DNA from: Geobacteraceae bacterium
GTDB taxonomy: Bacteria; Desulfobacterota; Desulfuromonadia; Geobacterales; Pseudopelobacteraceae
Assembly (NCBI GenBank): GCA_013336525.1
Contig: JAAXTM010000001.1
Coordinates: forward strand, 770,207 to 834,206
DNA length: 64,000 bases
Reading direction: 5' to 3'
The notes beneath the pieces are model-generated. The model ran no database searches and was not told the DNA's origin. It saw nothing but the letters and a program-made list of their open reading frames with translations. Both the position numbers and the translations under genes were made by a program. This document shows, piece by piece, positions 1-10,813 of this stretch (position 1 is the stretch's first letter; every line of letters begins with the position of its first letter).

Positions 1-321
1 CCATCTGCCCGCGTTTCCGAACTGGCGAGGAGCATGTATCTCAACCCGGCTACAATGGTGCGAATTCTCGACCATCTGGAGGAACAAGGGCTCATTACCA
101 GAACGCGTTCAAAAGAAGATCGTCGCGTTGTCGAAATTAAGCTCACGGAGAAGGCTGCAGGTGTCAAGATGGTCCTACATGACATCACACATGGCTGCAT
201 GAAGCATTGCCTGGGAATTACAGATAATCAAGAGTTGTTGGACATTCTCAAGGTACTTCGGAGGCTCTCATCACTGTTTGACATGACCTGTTTGCACCCT
301 TTAAATAAAACCATGGTATAG
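1..321 (+). CDS. MarR-family transcriptional regulator, 5'-truncated by window edge
   Basis: Reading frame open from base 1; winged-helix motif ATMVRILDHLEEQGLITRTRSKEDRRVVEIKLTEK. Confidence 0.8.
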   Translation, partial: PSARVSELARSMYLNPATMVRILDHLEEQGLITRTRSKEDRRVVEIKLTEKAAGVKMVLHDITHGCMKHCLGITDNQELLDILKVLRRLSSLFDMTCLHPLNKTMV

Positions 322-372
322 TTTATCTTTCTATAACCAATCCATTACTGACACAAAAAAGGAAAGCAACAA

Positions 373-1782
373 ATGATAAGTAAGCTATTGATTACCATCA
401 CTACTCTATTGTCACCGCAATTTGCCATGGCATCAGAAGGCGGTGGTGAGATACTAGATCTGACCCGCAGCGGGATGGGTATTTTTGCACTCGTGCTTTT
501 CGTCAGTGCATACGCTTTGGTAATATTTGAAGAGCAGCTACACCTGCGCAAAAGCAAACCGGTCATCGTTGCAGCCGGAATTATCTGGATTCTGGTGGCA
601 CTTTCCTATCAGGCACTCGGTAAGCCTAACCATGCTCACGCCGTAATCCTTGGCAATTTGACCGAATATGCCGAACTATTCCTGTTTTTGTTAGCCGCCA
701 TGACCTACATTAATGCCCTGGAAGAGCGCAATGCCTTTAAAGCGCTGCGTTCCTGGCTGGTCAATAAGGGCTTTACGCTACGCACGGTCTTCTGGATGAC
801 CGGTCTGCTGGCTTTCTTCATTTCGCCGGTAGCGGATAACCTAACCACAGCGCTGCTAATGGGAGCTGTCGCCATGGCGGTGGGTGGAAGCAACAAAAAA
901 TTCGTGACGGTTGCCTGCATCAATATTGTCGTGGCAGCCAATGCCGGCGGTGCCTTCTCTCCCTTTGGTGACATTACCACCCTGATGGTCTGGCAGAAGG
1001 GAAAAGTAAGTTTTTTTGAGTTTTTCGCCATCTTTATCCCGTCGGTCATCAACTGGCTCATCCCGGCGGTCTTTATGAGCCTGGCTGTGTCAAAAGAGAA
1101 ACCGGAAGTACATGATGAAACGGTACAGATGAAGCTGGGCGCCAAACGGATCATGGCACTGTTTCTGCTAACCATCGCCACCGCCGTTTCATTTCACAAT
1201 TTCCTGCATTTGCCACCGGCGGTTGGAATGATGCTCGGCCTCGGGTACCTTTCCTTCTTTTCCTACTACTTAAAAAAAGTGGAGGGACGGCTTTTAAGTG
1301 ATGAGTCACCTCTTGATGTCACGAGCCACAAGCACTCCACCGTCGACTTTTTTCATAAAGTGGCCAATGCCGAATGGGATACTCTGTTGTTCTTCTATGG
1401 GGTAATCCTCTGTGTGGGCGGTCTGGGCCAGTTTGGATATCTTGCCGGTATTTCCAGTTTTATGTACGACGGCCTGGGGCATACCACAGCCAATGTGCTG
1501 GTTGGAATCCTGTCAGCCATTATCGATAATATTCCGGTTATGTTCGCGGTACTAACCATGGATCCGCAGATGTCTCACGGCCAGTGGCTACTGGTGACCC
1601 TTACCGCAGGAGTCGGTGGCAGCCTGCTCTCTATCGGTTCCGCCGCCGGGGTGGCTTTGATGGGATCGGCCCGCGGTGTCTACACTTTCGGCGCACATCT
1701 CAAATGGAGCTGGGCTATCGCTCTGGGGTATGCCGCCAGTATCGCCGCCCATCTGTTTCTGAACGGAAAATATTTCCATTGA
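373..1782 (+). CDS. nhaD: NhaD-type sodium:proton antiporter
   Basis: 469 aa polytopic protein; SPVADNLTTALLMGAVAMAVGG and SAIIDNIPVMFAVLTMDP typical of NhaD. Confidence 0.85.
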   Translation: MISKLLITITTLLSPQFAMASEGGGEILDLTRSGMGIFALVLFVSAYALVIFEEQLHLRKSKPVIVAAGIIWILVALSYQALGKPNHAHAVILGNLTEYAELFLFLLAAMTYINALEERNAFKALRSWLVNKGFTLRTVFWMTGLLAFFISPVADNLTTALLMGAVAMAVGGSNKKFVTVACINIVVAANAGGAFSPFGDITTLMVWQKGKVSFFEFFAIFIPSVINWLIPAVFMSLAVSKEKPEVHDETVQMKLGAKRIMALFLLTIATAVSFHNFLHLPPAVGMMLGLGYLSFFSYYLKKVEGRLLSDESPLDVTSHKHSTVDFFHKVANAEWDTLLFFYGVILCVGGLGQFGYLAGISSFMYDGLGHTTANVLVGILSAIIDNIPVMFAVLTMDPQMSHGQWLLVTLTAGVGGSLLSIGSAAGVALMGSARGVYTFGAHLKWSWAIALGYAASIAAHLFLNGKYFH

Positions 1783-1828
1783 AGCAACGGAATAATACGA
1801 TTGCCATTTAAGCAGGCAAAGGATTTAT

Positions 1829-3463
1829 ATGCCTTCAACCACACCTGAACATACTCCCATGTGGAGAGCGCTTCAAAAGCTGCGCCTGACAATTGGACAG
1901 TACCTGGACTCGAAGTCATCTGATGTGCAGCATCATGATATTATAAAAGAACTCTATGGTCGCACAGAAATGACCGGCAGTTACGTAGCAGCGCTGATTT
2001 TCTCTAATCTGATCGCATTGTTGGGGTTACTATCAAACAGTGTAGCGGTCGTAATAGGTGCCATGCTCATCTCACCGCTTATGGGGCCAATCTTTTCGCT
2101 GGGGCTCTCATTTGCTATGGGGCATTTGATTCTTGCTCGTAAGGCCGCTAAAATTATTAGCATCAGTGTTCTGATAACTGTTGTGGTCGCCGCTTTTTTC
2201 ACCTTTTTATCTCCACTCAAGGAGGCAACGACCGAAATTCTAGCCCGTACTCATCCAAACATCTATGACCTGCTGGTTGCTATTTTTGCTGGTGCTATAG
2301 GCGCAATCGCCCTCTGCACCCGCAAAAACTATCTTTTTACCACCACCGGAATTGCAATCGCCACTGCGGTCATCCCCCCGCTTAGTGTTGTGGGATATGG
2401 TGTTGGCACCATGCAAATCAGTATGGCCATGGGCGGTTTCCTCCTTTTTTTCACCAACCTTGTTGCAATAGTCATTAGTTCAAATATTGTTTTCATGCTG
2501 TTGCGTTTTCGCTCATCCATGGTCGAAGAAAGCATTTACCCGCTCAAGCTCAGAGTGAGAATCCTTGCAGTTACCCTGTTTGTCATCTCCATACCCCTAA
2601 TTATCACCCTGGTGAGCGACATTCGCAAATTGAAGCTTACCAAACGGATAGAACAGACCCTCAACGGATATTTAAGCTTCGATGGGAACTCCCGACTCAC
2701 TGGATTCTCCGTCAGTCAGGAGGAAAAAGGGATAAAGGTTCTGGCATCCGTAAACACTGTCAACGAGATAGATGCAGCAACCGAAAGCAGGCTTAACAAA
2801 GCACTCTCTGATGTGACAGCACTTCACGTCAAACTTGACCTCGAACAGATCATAGTCAAAGTGGGAGCAATTAACACTCCTGAGGTTTCCCTTGCAAAAA
2901 ACATTCTCGCAGCAACTCCGCAAGCCAAAGAAACGCTTGCCACACTGCGCGGCAAGACCTTGGGTGCAATCAAAGAAGTCTGTACCGAAGCAGGAATCTT
3001 TCTCGCCCCCTGGCCGGTCAAAAGCTGCGGCGTAAGCTTCAGCAACGGAGTTGCCCAGACAACCCTGCTTCTTACTATTGGGCGAGATTTTGCGTTGAGC
3101 GACCAGGAACAGCGCTGGCTTGCCATTGCTGTTGAAAAGAAGCTTGATTCGTCTGTCATACTGAAAACAGAATTAGTCCCGTTATTTCCAGATCTATCCC
3201 TGAGTGACAAAGGTATTCCTGACGATACCGAGATAAAGAAACTGGCGATGCTCAAGGAATTTACGCTAAAAAATATTCCGGTACAGTTAACGATAAACTA
3301 CCCAAGAGGAAGCCGTGCCGAGACGGCCCTAAACCATAAAAAAGCTAAGCTGCTCAAACAGTATCTGGAAAAAGAATCGGGCATTACTGTTGGACATGTC
3401 ACTCCCAACGCTTCCGGAGAAGCATACCGGATTAAGGTGTTGGAGGAAAATGGGGAAAACTAA
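1829..3463 (+). CDS. DUF389 / TIGR00341-type membrane protein with long soluble C-terminal region
   Basis: NSVAVVIGAMLISPLMGPIFSLGLSFAMG and TAVIPPLSVVGYG motifs; TM segments then soluble tail. Confidence 0.8.
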   Translation: MPSTTPEHTPMWRALQKLRLTIGQYLDSKSSDVQHHDIIKELYGRTEMTGSYVAALIFSNLIALLGLLSNSVAVVIGAMLISPLMGPIFSLGLSFAMGHLILARKAAKIISISVLITVVVAAFFTFLSPLKEATTEILARTHPNIYDLLVAIFAGAIGAIALCTRKNYLFTTTGIAIATAVIPPLSVVGYGVGTMQISMAMGGFLLFFTNLVAIVISSNIVFMLLRFRSSMVEESIYPLKLRVRILAVTLFVISIPLIITLVSDIRKLKLTKRIEQTLNGYLSFDGNSRLTGFSVSQEEKGIKVLASVNTVNEIDAATESRLNKALSDVTALHVKLDLEQIIVKVGAINTPEVSLAKNILAATPQAKETLATLRGKTLGAIKEVCTEAGIFLAPWPVKSCGVSFSNGVAQTTLLLTIGRDFALSDQEQRWLAIAVEKKLDSSVILKTELVPLFPDLSLSDKGIPDDTEIKKLAMLKEFTLKNIPVQLTINYPRGSRAETALNHKKAKLLKQYLEKESGITVGHVTPNASGEAYRIKVLEENGEN

Positions 3464-3528
3464 ACAAACTCTAAGTAATACAGGATCATTTTGCTGCCTT
3501 AGAGGATGATGCTGTGCAGGAGGTAACA

Positions 3529-5364
3529 GTGGATATTTTTTCACTAAATATCGGGGCAACCCCTAAAGCGGGCTCTGTTCTCTTCAGAGTCTGGGCTCCG
3601 AAAGCTTCATCTATAGAAGTTGAACTTGTTGACAGCGATCATCCGAATACAATTCTCCAGAAAGATGGTGAATACTTTCAGGGCACTGTTCGGGCAAAAG
3701 CAGGAGACCTCTACTGGTACAAAATCGACAACACATTACGTCGTCCAGATCCCGCTTCCCGCTACCAACCGGAAGGCGTACACGGGCCTTCACAGATTAT
3801 TGACCCGACTTATTCTGCATGGAGTGACAACGAATGGAGAGGTCTACCACTGGATGAATACATCATGTATGAATTGCATGTCGGCACTTTCACTACGGAG
3901 GGTACTTTTGACGGAGCAATATCACACCTCGACTACCTGTGCGAACTCGGCATAACCGCCGTCGAATTGATGCCGGTTGCCCAGTTCCCTGGTGAACGCA
4001 ACTGGGGGTATGACGGCACCTTTATATTCGCTCCGCAAAACAGTTATGGCGGCCCGGATGGTCTGAAACGGCTGGTAGATGCCTGTCACTCTCGCGGGTT
4101 GGCCGTAATTCTCGATGTGGTTTACAACCATCTGGGACCGGAGGGGAACTATCTACACGCTTTTGGTCCATACTTTACTGATCGCTACCATAGCACCTGG
4201 GGAGACGCGGTCAATTTTGATGGTCCCGACAGTGACCAGGTCCGCCATTATTTCATCTCAAATGCTCTCTACTGGATAACTGAATTCCATATCGATGCGC
4301 TAAGACTGGACGCTGTCCAAGGCATATTTGATTTCAGCGCCAGGCATATCCTTCAGGAATTGACCGAGGCTGTTCACATGCAGTGTGCCGCGCTCGGTCG
4401 GAAGGTCCACGTTATTGCCGAAAGTGATCTGAACGATGTGAGGTTGATCAATACCCGGGAGTCCGGTGGTTACGCTCTAGATGCCCAGTGGAACGACGAC
4501 TTTCACCATTCACTGCGAGCCCTTATGACTGGGGACAATGACGGATACTATTCTGACTTCGGCGAGTTTTCAGACCTGGTTAAGAGCATTAAAGAGGGGT
4601 TTGTTCTCTCCGGTGGGTATTCGACATTCAGAAGAAGACGGCACGGCAGTTCCTCGGCAAAAATTCCTCCCATTAAATTGGTGGTATTTTCCCAGAATCA
4701 CGACCAGGTGGGCAACCGGATGCGCGGTGAGAGACTGAGCGAACATCTTACACTCCAACAGCTCAAGCTTGCCGCCGCAACTACGTTATTATCTCCCTAC
4801 CTGCCGCTGCTCTTCATGGGAGAAGAATATGCGGAATCGGCGCCGTTCCCTTATTTCGTCAGTCATGGCGATGCGGATCTGGTGGATGGTGTCAGGCGGG
4901 GACGCCTTGAGGAATTCGCCGCATTTGCTCTTGAAGGTTCCCCCCCGGATCCACAGTCCGAGGCAACGTTTCTTTCTGCAAAACTGGATCAGGAACTGCG
5001 CCGTCAAGGGGAGCACCACATCATCTTCGACTTCTACTGTGAACTGATAAAATTACGGAAGGAATGTACACCTCTTGCCGGACACCGCAGGGAGGATATG
5101 CAGATTATCTCCTGCGAAGAAGAAAAACTGTTGGCTGTGGTCCGGAGAGCCGACGGCGATCAGGTGCTCTGCCTGTTCAACTTCAGTGACCAGAATCGCG
5201 TGATCGGTCCGCCGCTGGCGAACGGCACAATGCATATTCTTCTCGATTCAACCGGCAAATACCCGCCGGACAGTTGCATAACCGTATATGCTACCAGACC
5301 CAAAACATTCCCAACTCTGGCCCCTTTTGGCGTCATTGTCTATCGGACCGAAAGGAGTAGTTAA
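3529..5364 (+). CDS. treZ: Malto-oligosyltrehalose trehalohydrolase
   Basis: CBM48-like N-terminus, GH13 motifs (DVVYNHLGPEGNY, ALRLDAVQGIFD, VFSQNHDQVGNR); GTG start after aGGAGGtaaca. Confidence 0.9.
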   Translation: MDIFSLNIGATPKAGSVLFRVWAPKASSIEVELVDSDHPNTILQKDGEYFQGTVRAKAGDLYWYKIDNTLRRPDPASRYQPEGVHGPSQIIDPTYSAWSDNEWRGLPLDEYIMYELHVGTFTTEGTFDGAISHLDYLCELGITAVELMPVAQFPGERNWGYDGTFIFAPQNSYGGPDGLKRLVDACHSRGLAVILDVVYNHLGPEGNYLHAFGPYFTDRYHSTWGDAVNFDGPDSDQVRHYFISNALYWITEFHIDALRLDAVQGIFDFSARHILQELTEAVHMQCAALGRKVHVIAESDLNDVRLINTRESGGYALDAQWNDDFHHSLRALMTGDNDGYYSDFGEFSDLVKSIKEGFVLSGGYSTFRRRRHGSSSAKIPPIKLVVFSQNHDQVGNRMRGERLSEHLTLQQLKLAAATTLLSPYLPLLFMGEEYAESAPFPYFVSHGDADLVDGVRRGRLEEFAAFALEGSPPDPQSEATFLSAKLDQELRRQGEHHIIFDFYCELIKLRKECTPLAGHRREDMQIISCEEEKLLAVVRRADGDQVLCLFNFSDQNRVIGPPLANGTMHILLDSTGKYPPDSCITVYATRPKTFPTLAPFGVIVYRTERSS

Positions 5365-7817
5365 TGCAGCGCTTCCTCTGCGTACATGGCCACTTTTATC
5401 AACCCCCCCGTGAAAATCCCTGGCTGGAGTCTGTTGAGATCCAGGATTCAGCCTACCCATATCATGACTGGAATGAACGGATTACGGCTGAATGTTATGC
5501 ACCGAATACCGCTTCGCGCTATCTGGACGGTGAAGGCCGCATCACCGGGATCATCAGCAACTATGCCCGGATCAGTTTTAATTTCGGACCGACCCTGCTC
5601 TCATGGATGGAAAAGTATTCGCATGATACCTACCAGGCGATACTGGCAGCCGACCGTCAGAGCATTGACTGGCGCTCCGGCCATGGAGCCGCCCTCGCTC
5701 AAGTGTACAACCATATCATCATGCCTCTGGCAACCAGGCGCGACAAACAAACTCAGGTGCGCTGGGGCATCAGTGATTTCGAACATCGTTTTCAGCGTTT
5801 TCCAGAGGGGATGTGGTTGGCGGAAACAGCCGTAGACACAGAAACTCTTGAGGTGCTTGCCGAAGAAGGGATCAGCTTCACCATACTTGCTTCTCACCAG
5901 GCGGGGCGGATGCGGAAAATCGATGGTGACAAGTGGGAGGATGTCAGCGGTTCTCATATCGACCCATCACGTGCTTACCTCTGCCGACTCCCTTCCGGAC
6001 GGAGTATCACCATTTTCTTTTACGACGGCCCCATTTCACAGGCAGTGGCGTTCGAAAAACTCCTGAACAGCGGAGAACAGTTTGCCACCCGTCTGATGTC
6101 CGGTTTTTCCCGTAACCGCAAACACCCCCAACTTGTACACATCGCCACCGATGGCGAAACCTATGGTCATCATCACCACTTCGGTGAAATGGCTCTGGGG
6201 CATGCTCTGAATCACATTGAAGGTCATGGCCTTGCCAGGCTGACCAACTATGGCGAATTTTTGGAGTTTCACCCACCAACCCATGAGGCGGAGATTGTAG
6301 AGAACAGTTCATGGAGCTGCATACATGGCATCGAGCGCTGGAGGAGTGACTGCGGCTGTAACTCAGGAGGGAATCACGGATGGGACCAGCAGTGGCGTAG
6401 GCCGCTACGGGACGCACTAGACTGGCTCAGCCAACATTTGGCAGTCTGCTATGAAGAGAGTTTGGCGCTTCACCTTAAAGACCCTTGGGAAGTACGGAAT
6501 GAATATATATCTGTCATGCTCGACCGTTCAGAGGGGAATGTTGCCGCATTTTTACTCAGACATTCCCTGCATCCGCTGGATGAAGATGCCACCTTAGCCG
6601 TACTCTGCCTGCTGGAAATGCAACGTCATGCCCTGCTGATGTACACCAGCTGCGGATGGTTTTTCGACGAATTATCAGGTTTGGAAACGGTTCAGATCAT
6701 CCAGTACGCAGCCCGGGCAATACAGTTGGCAGAGCGGTATTGCCTCCGGACTATAGAAACCGAATTTCTCGAACGGCTGACACTGGCCGGAAGTAATATC
6801 ACCGAACATGGGAACGGTGCTGAAATTTATGTAAAGTTTGTCAAGCCCGCCATGATTGACCTGATCAAGGTCGGCGCGCACTATGCCGTCAGTTCCGTGT
6901 TTGAAGAATACGGAGATGAAACTGATATTTTCAGCTATCGAGCATTCCGGGAAGATTTCATGATCCTCCGTACCGGACAGATGAGCCTGACCGTAGGGAG
7001 AATATTCATCCGTTCGTCCATTACCCACAAAGCAGACCGGATCAGTTTCTGTACCCTCTATTTCGGCGGTCATGCCTTGAACTGTGGAGTACGTTCCTTC
7101 CTTGGAGATGAAGCCTATCAATCAATGAAGGAAGAGGTTGTTACCGCCTTCAATGAAGCCGATTTTGCTACGATCATCCGCCTGATGGATACCCATTTCG
7201 GCATGCATAACTACTCACTCAAGGCTCTATTTCGGGATGAACAGCGTCATATTCTACAGCTTATCATCGCCGGTACTCTTCAGGAGTTTGAAGACAAATT
7301 TACCAGCCTCTACGAAAACAGCAGAAGTTTGATGGGGTTCCTGAGGGACACCGGCATGCCGGTGCCGCATCGTTTTATGACTACTGCCGAGACGGCACTC
7401 AATCTGCAGCTGAAAAAACTGTTCACCTCGGAAGAGGTCGATATTGACAGACTAAAGGAGGTTATTACAGAGATTACAGGCTGGGATGTCGCAGTGGATA
7501 AAGTTGCTCTGGAATTCATCATCCGCCGCAGATTGGAAGCGGCAATGGCCGAACTGCTTGAAAACCCGGAAAACGCTGAACAGCTTGGCGAACTTCTTCT
7601 GTTGACGGAAGCGATAGCGTCACTGCCGATTGATGTTAACCTCTGGCAGGCTCAGAATATTTACTGGGCCTTGCTGCATTCCCGCGACTCTGAGTTCTGG
7701 GTTAACAGAAAGGTTGCGGACAAAAACGGCACATTCTGGTTCGAATCTCTCAGAAGGCTTGGAGAGCTGCTATACTTCAATGTAAACACTCAATTAGAAG
7801 TAAAGGGGAACATATGA
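5364..7817 (+). CDS. DUF3536-containing glycoside hydrolase family 57-like protein
   Basis: 817 aa; N-terminus FLCVHGHFYQPPRENPWLE, HIATDGETYGHHHHFGEMAL; start overlaps treZ stop. Confidence 0.85.
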   Translation: MQRFLCVHGHFYQPPRENPWLESVEIQDSAYPYHDWNERITAECYAPNTASRYLDGEGRITGIISNYARISFNFGPTLLSWMEKYSHDTYQAILAADRQSIDWRSGHGAALAQVYNHIIMPLATRRDKQTQVRWGISDFEHRFQRFPEGMWLAETAVDTETLEVLAEEGISFTILASHQAGRMRKIDGDKWEDVSGSHIDPSRAYLCRLPSGRSITIFFYDGPISQAVAFEKLLNSGEQFATRLMSGFSRNRKHPQLVHIATDGETYGHHHHFGEMALGHALNHIEGHGLARLTNYGEFLEFHPPTHEAEIVENSSWSCIHGIERWRSDCGCNSGGNHGWDQQWRRPLRDALDWLSQHLAVCYEESLALHLKDPWEVRNEYISVMLDRSEGNVAAFLLRHSLHPLDEDATLAVLCLLEMQRHALLMYTSCGWFFDELSGLETVQIIQYAARAIQLAERYCLRTIETEFLERLTLAGSNITEHGNGAEIYVKFVKPAMIDLIKVGAHYAVSSVFEEYGDETDIFSYRAFREDFMILRTGQMSLTVGRIFIRSSITHKADRISFCTLYFGGHALNCGVRSFLGDEAYQSMKEEVVTAFNEADFATIIRLMDTHFGMHNYSLKALFRDEQRHILQLIIAGTLQEFEDKFTSLYENSRSLMGFLRDTGMPVPHRFMTTAETALNLQLKKLFTSEEVDIDRLKEVITEITGWDVAVDKVALEFIIRRRLEAAMAELLENPENAEQLGELLLLTEAIASLPIDVNLWQAQNIYWALLHSRDSEFWVNRKVADKNGTFWFESLRRLGELLYFNVNTQLEVKGNI

Positions 7818-10813
7818 TCGGCATTGGACTCAGAATTCCTGTATCAACCTACCGGCTTCAGTTCAACGGACAATTCGGCTTCAGCGACGCCAGAGAAATT
7901 GTCTCTTATCTACAGGACCTCGGCATCAGTGACATCTACGCGTCACCATATTTTAAAGCACGTGAGGGGAGTCTCCACGGCTACGACATCCTGGACCAGA
8001 ACAGCCTGAATCCGGAGGTCGGAACGGAGGAGGAATATGAGCAACTGATCGATGAGCTGAAGCGGTTCGATATGGGGCAGATACTCGATATAGTCCCTAA
8101 TCATATGTGCATAGAGGGGCCTGGAAATGCTTTTTGGATGGATGTGTTGGAAAACGGACCCAGTTCGACTTATGCTAGTTTTTTCGATATCGACTGGCAT
8201 CCGGTCAAACAAGAACTGGAGAATAAGATCCTGATTCCGATCCTGGGTGACCAGTACGGAACGGTACTCGAGAACGGGGAGTTACACCTATCCTTTGAAG
8301 AGGGGTCTTTTTTCGTCTGTTACTACGAACACAAACTGCCGATTATTCCCAAGACCTACAGTAATATCCTGACTCTCTATATCGAAAATCTTGAACAGGA
8401 GCTTACTAGCACTGCACCCCAATTTCAGGAATTTATGAGCGTTGTAACGGCGCTCAGACACCTCCCGCCTGCAACTGAAAAAAATTCCGAACGAATCGCT
8501 GAGCGTTACCGTGAAAAGGAGGTCGTCAAACGGCGCCTCTGGAGTCTCTATCAAAACAGCTGTGCGATAAGGGACTTCATTGATAGTAACGTTGCCACCT
8601 TCAACGGGATAAAAGGAGATCCGCGCAACTTTGATATGCTGGATGCGCTCCTTCGGGAACAGGTCTATCGAATTTCCCACTGGCGGGTTGCAACCGAAGA
8701 GATCAACTACCGGAGATTCTTCGACATTAACTCCCTCGGCGCCATCAGGGTAGAGGATCCTGACGTCTTTGAAGAAACGCACCGCCTTATCTTCAAACTT
8801 GTGGAGAGCGGAAAGATAACCGGCTTGCGTATCGACCATGCCGATGGCTTGCTGGACCCTGAAGACTACGTAAGACGACTCCAATCAGGCTGTTTCAACC
8901 GGATGTATAGTGCCACCCCGGATGCAGACAACAGTGAAGAGGAGATTGAAATAGCTGTTAGAGATAAATATGACAGGGTAGTGGCCGCAGACCCTTCATA
9001 CAAGCCGTTCTACATCGTTGGAGAAAAAATACTCCTCAAAGCAGAGAGACTGCCTGATTGTTGGAAAGTTTACGGCACCACCGGGTACGATTTTGCCAAT
9101 CAGGCCAACGGTGTGCTTGTAGAAACCTCAAATGCCAAATTATTTGATACTCTTTACACACGGTTTATGCAGCATCGCCTTGACTTTCAGGAGGCCGTCT
9201 ATGACAAGAAAAAACTTGTCATGCAGGTAGCCATGTCTAGTGAAATTAACACGCTGGGGCATTATCTAAACAGAATATCCGAACAGAACCGGCATACGCG
9301 GGATTTTACCCTTAACAGTCTGATTAAGTCGATTGTTGAGGTGATCGCCTGTTTCCCGGTATATCGGACATACACCAACAGCTTTGAAGTTATGGAGCGG
9401 GACCGGCAGTACATTGAATCTACTATTGGCTGGGCAAAACGTCAGAATCCAGCCATCAGCGCATCTATATTTGATTTCATACGCGATGTTCTCCTCCTTC
9501 ATTTTCCTTACGCCATGATCGACGAACACAAAATGGAGTGGCTTGATTTTGTGATGCGCTTTCAGCAGATAACCAGCCCGGTTATGGCCAAAGGGGTCGA
9601 AGACACGGCATTCTATCTGTACAATAGGCTGGTGTCCCTGAATGAAGTGGGTGGAAGTCCGGAGCGTTTCGGCATCACCATGGAGGCGTTCCACGGCCAG
9701 AATATCGAACGATGCAAGAGCCGACCGCTGGCAATGCTGGCCACATCAACCCATGATACCAAGAGAAGTGAGGATGTCCGGGCACGGATAACCGTACTCT
9801 CTGAAATTCCTGAACAATGGCGGGAAGGGCTTTCCCGCTGGAGTCGTCAGAACCGCAAACTCAAAATGGTTGTCGACGGCAAACCTGCTCCGAGCCGCAA
9901 TGAGGAGTACCTGCTTTATCAGACACTGGTTGGTACCTGGCCCTTCTGCAGCGTTGCGGATGAAGAGTTCGCGATATTTCGTACCCGGATGAAGGAATAC
10001 ATGTTAAAAGCCATGCGGGAAGCCAAGGTGCACACCAGCTGGATCAGCCCTAATACTCTGCGTGAGGATGCGGTGATGTATTTTGTCGACTCGATCCTGA
10101 AGGATTCTCCTCACAACAACTTTCTGCACGATTTTGCTGCGTTCCAAAAAATGACGGCAAGCTACGGAATATTTAATTCCCTGTCGCAGACCCTCCTGAA
10201 GATTGCTTCGCCCGGCATCCCAGATTTCTACCAGGGAAACGAACTGTGGGATTTCAGCCTGGTAGACCCTGACAACCGCAGGCAGGTAGATTACCGTTTA
10301 AGAAAAAAACTTTTGCAAGATCTGAAGCAAAAAGAAGAGACCTCAGGACTCCTTGAAACGGCACGAGATACTGTAGCAACACGTAACGACGGCCGTATAA
10401 AACTTCACCTCACCCACAAAGCACTCAACTATCGCCGGGAAAACCGTGCACTGTTCGAATCCGGCAGATATCTGCCGCTGACGGTAGAAGGTACATATCA
10501 GGATCATGTCTGCGCCTTTGAACGCTCGGTTAACGGCATTTCGATCATGGTGATTGTACCTCGTTTTTGTAGCCGCATTATTCAGAACTTCAGCGATCTG
10601 CCGCTGGGACCGGACGTATGGCAGGGCACTCGGATCATCCAAACATTCGATATTGCGACAAGCCGCTATCGCAATATATTCACTGGAGAAATACTGCAGC
10701 TCGATCAGCAGAATGGACAGTTAAGCCTTGCTCTTGAGAAAATACTCTCGGTATTTCCGGTCGCCCTGCTGGAAAGGATTGACCCGCTCCCTAATCTGGA
10801 AAAGGAGCTTTGA
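7814..10813 (+). CDS. treY: Malto-oligosyltrehalose synthase
   Basis: 999 aa; STYRLQFNGQFGFSDAREIVSYLQDLGISDIYASPYFKAREGSLHGYDI; ATGA overlap with upstream gene. Confidence 0.92.
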   Translation: MIGIGLRIPVSTYRLQFNGQFGFSDAREIVSYLQDLGISDIYASPYFKAREGSLHGYDILDQNSLNPEVGTEEEYEQLIDELKRFDMGQILDIVPNHMCIEGPGNAFWMDVLENGPSSTYASFFDIDWHPVKQELENKILIPILGDQYGTVLENGELHLSFEEGSFFVCYYEHKLPIIPKTYSNILTLYIENLEQELTSTAPQFQEFMSVVTALRHLPPATEKNSERIAERYREKEVVKRRLWSLYQNSCAIRDFIDSNVATFNGIKGDPRNFDMLDALLREQVYRISHWRVATEEINYRRFFDINSLGAIRVEDPDVFEETHRLIFKLVESGKITGLRIDHADGLLDPEDYVRRLQSGCFNRMYSATPDADNSEEEIEIAVRDKYDRVVAADPSYKPFYIVGEKILLKAERLPDCWKVYGTTGYDFANQANGVLVETSNAKLFDTLYTRFMQHRLDFQEAVYDKKKLVMQVAMSSEINTLGHYLNRISEQNRHTRDFTLNSLIKSIVEVIACFPVYRTYTNSFEVMERDRQYIESTIGWAKRQNPAISASIFDFIRDVLLLHFPYAMIDEHKMEWLDFVMRFQQITSPVMAKGVEDTAFYLYNRLVSLNEVGGSPERFGITMEAFHGQNIERCKSRPLAMLATSTHDTKRSEDVRARITVLSEIPEQWREGLSRWSRQNRKLKMVVDGKPAPSRNEEYLLYQTLVGTWPFCSVADEEFAIFRTRMKEYMLKAMREAKVHTSWISPNTLREDAVMYFVDSILKDSPHNNFLHDFAAFQKMTASYGIFNSLSQTLLKIASPGIPDFYQGNELWDFSLVDPDNRRQVDYRLRKKLLQDLKQKEETSGLLETARDTVATRNDGRIKLHLTHKALNYRRENRALFESGRYLPLTVEGTYQDHVCAFERSVNGISIMVIVPRFCSRIIQNFSDLPLGPDVWQGTRIIQTFDIATSRYRNIFTGEILQLDQQNGQLSLALEKILSVFPVALLERIDPLPNLEKEL

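Noticed and set aside
8288-8884. 198-aa minus-strand ORF opposite treY
   Set aside because: Shadow ORF; the plus-strand frame is clearly TreY.
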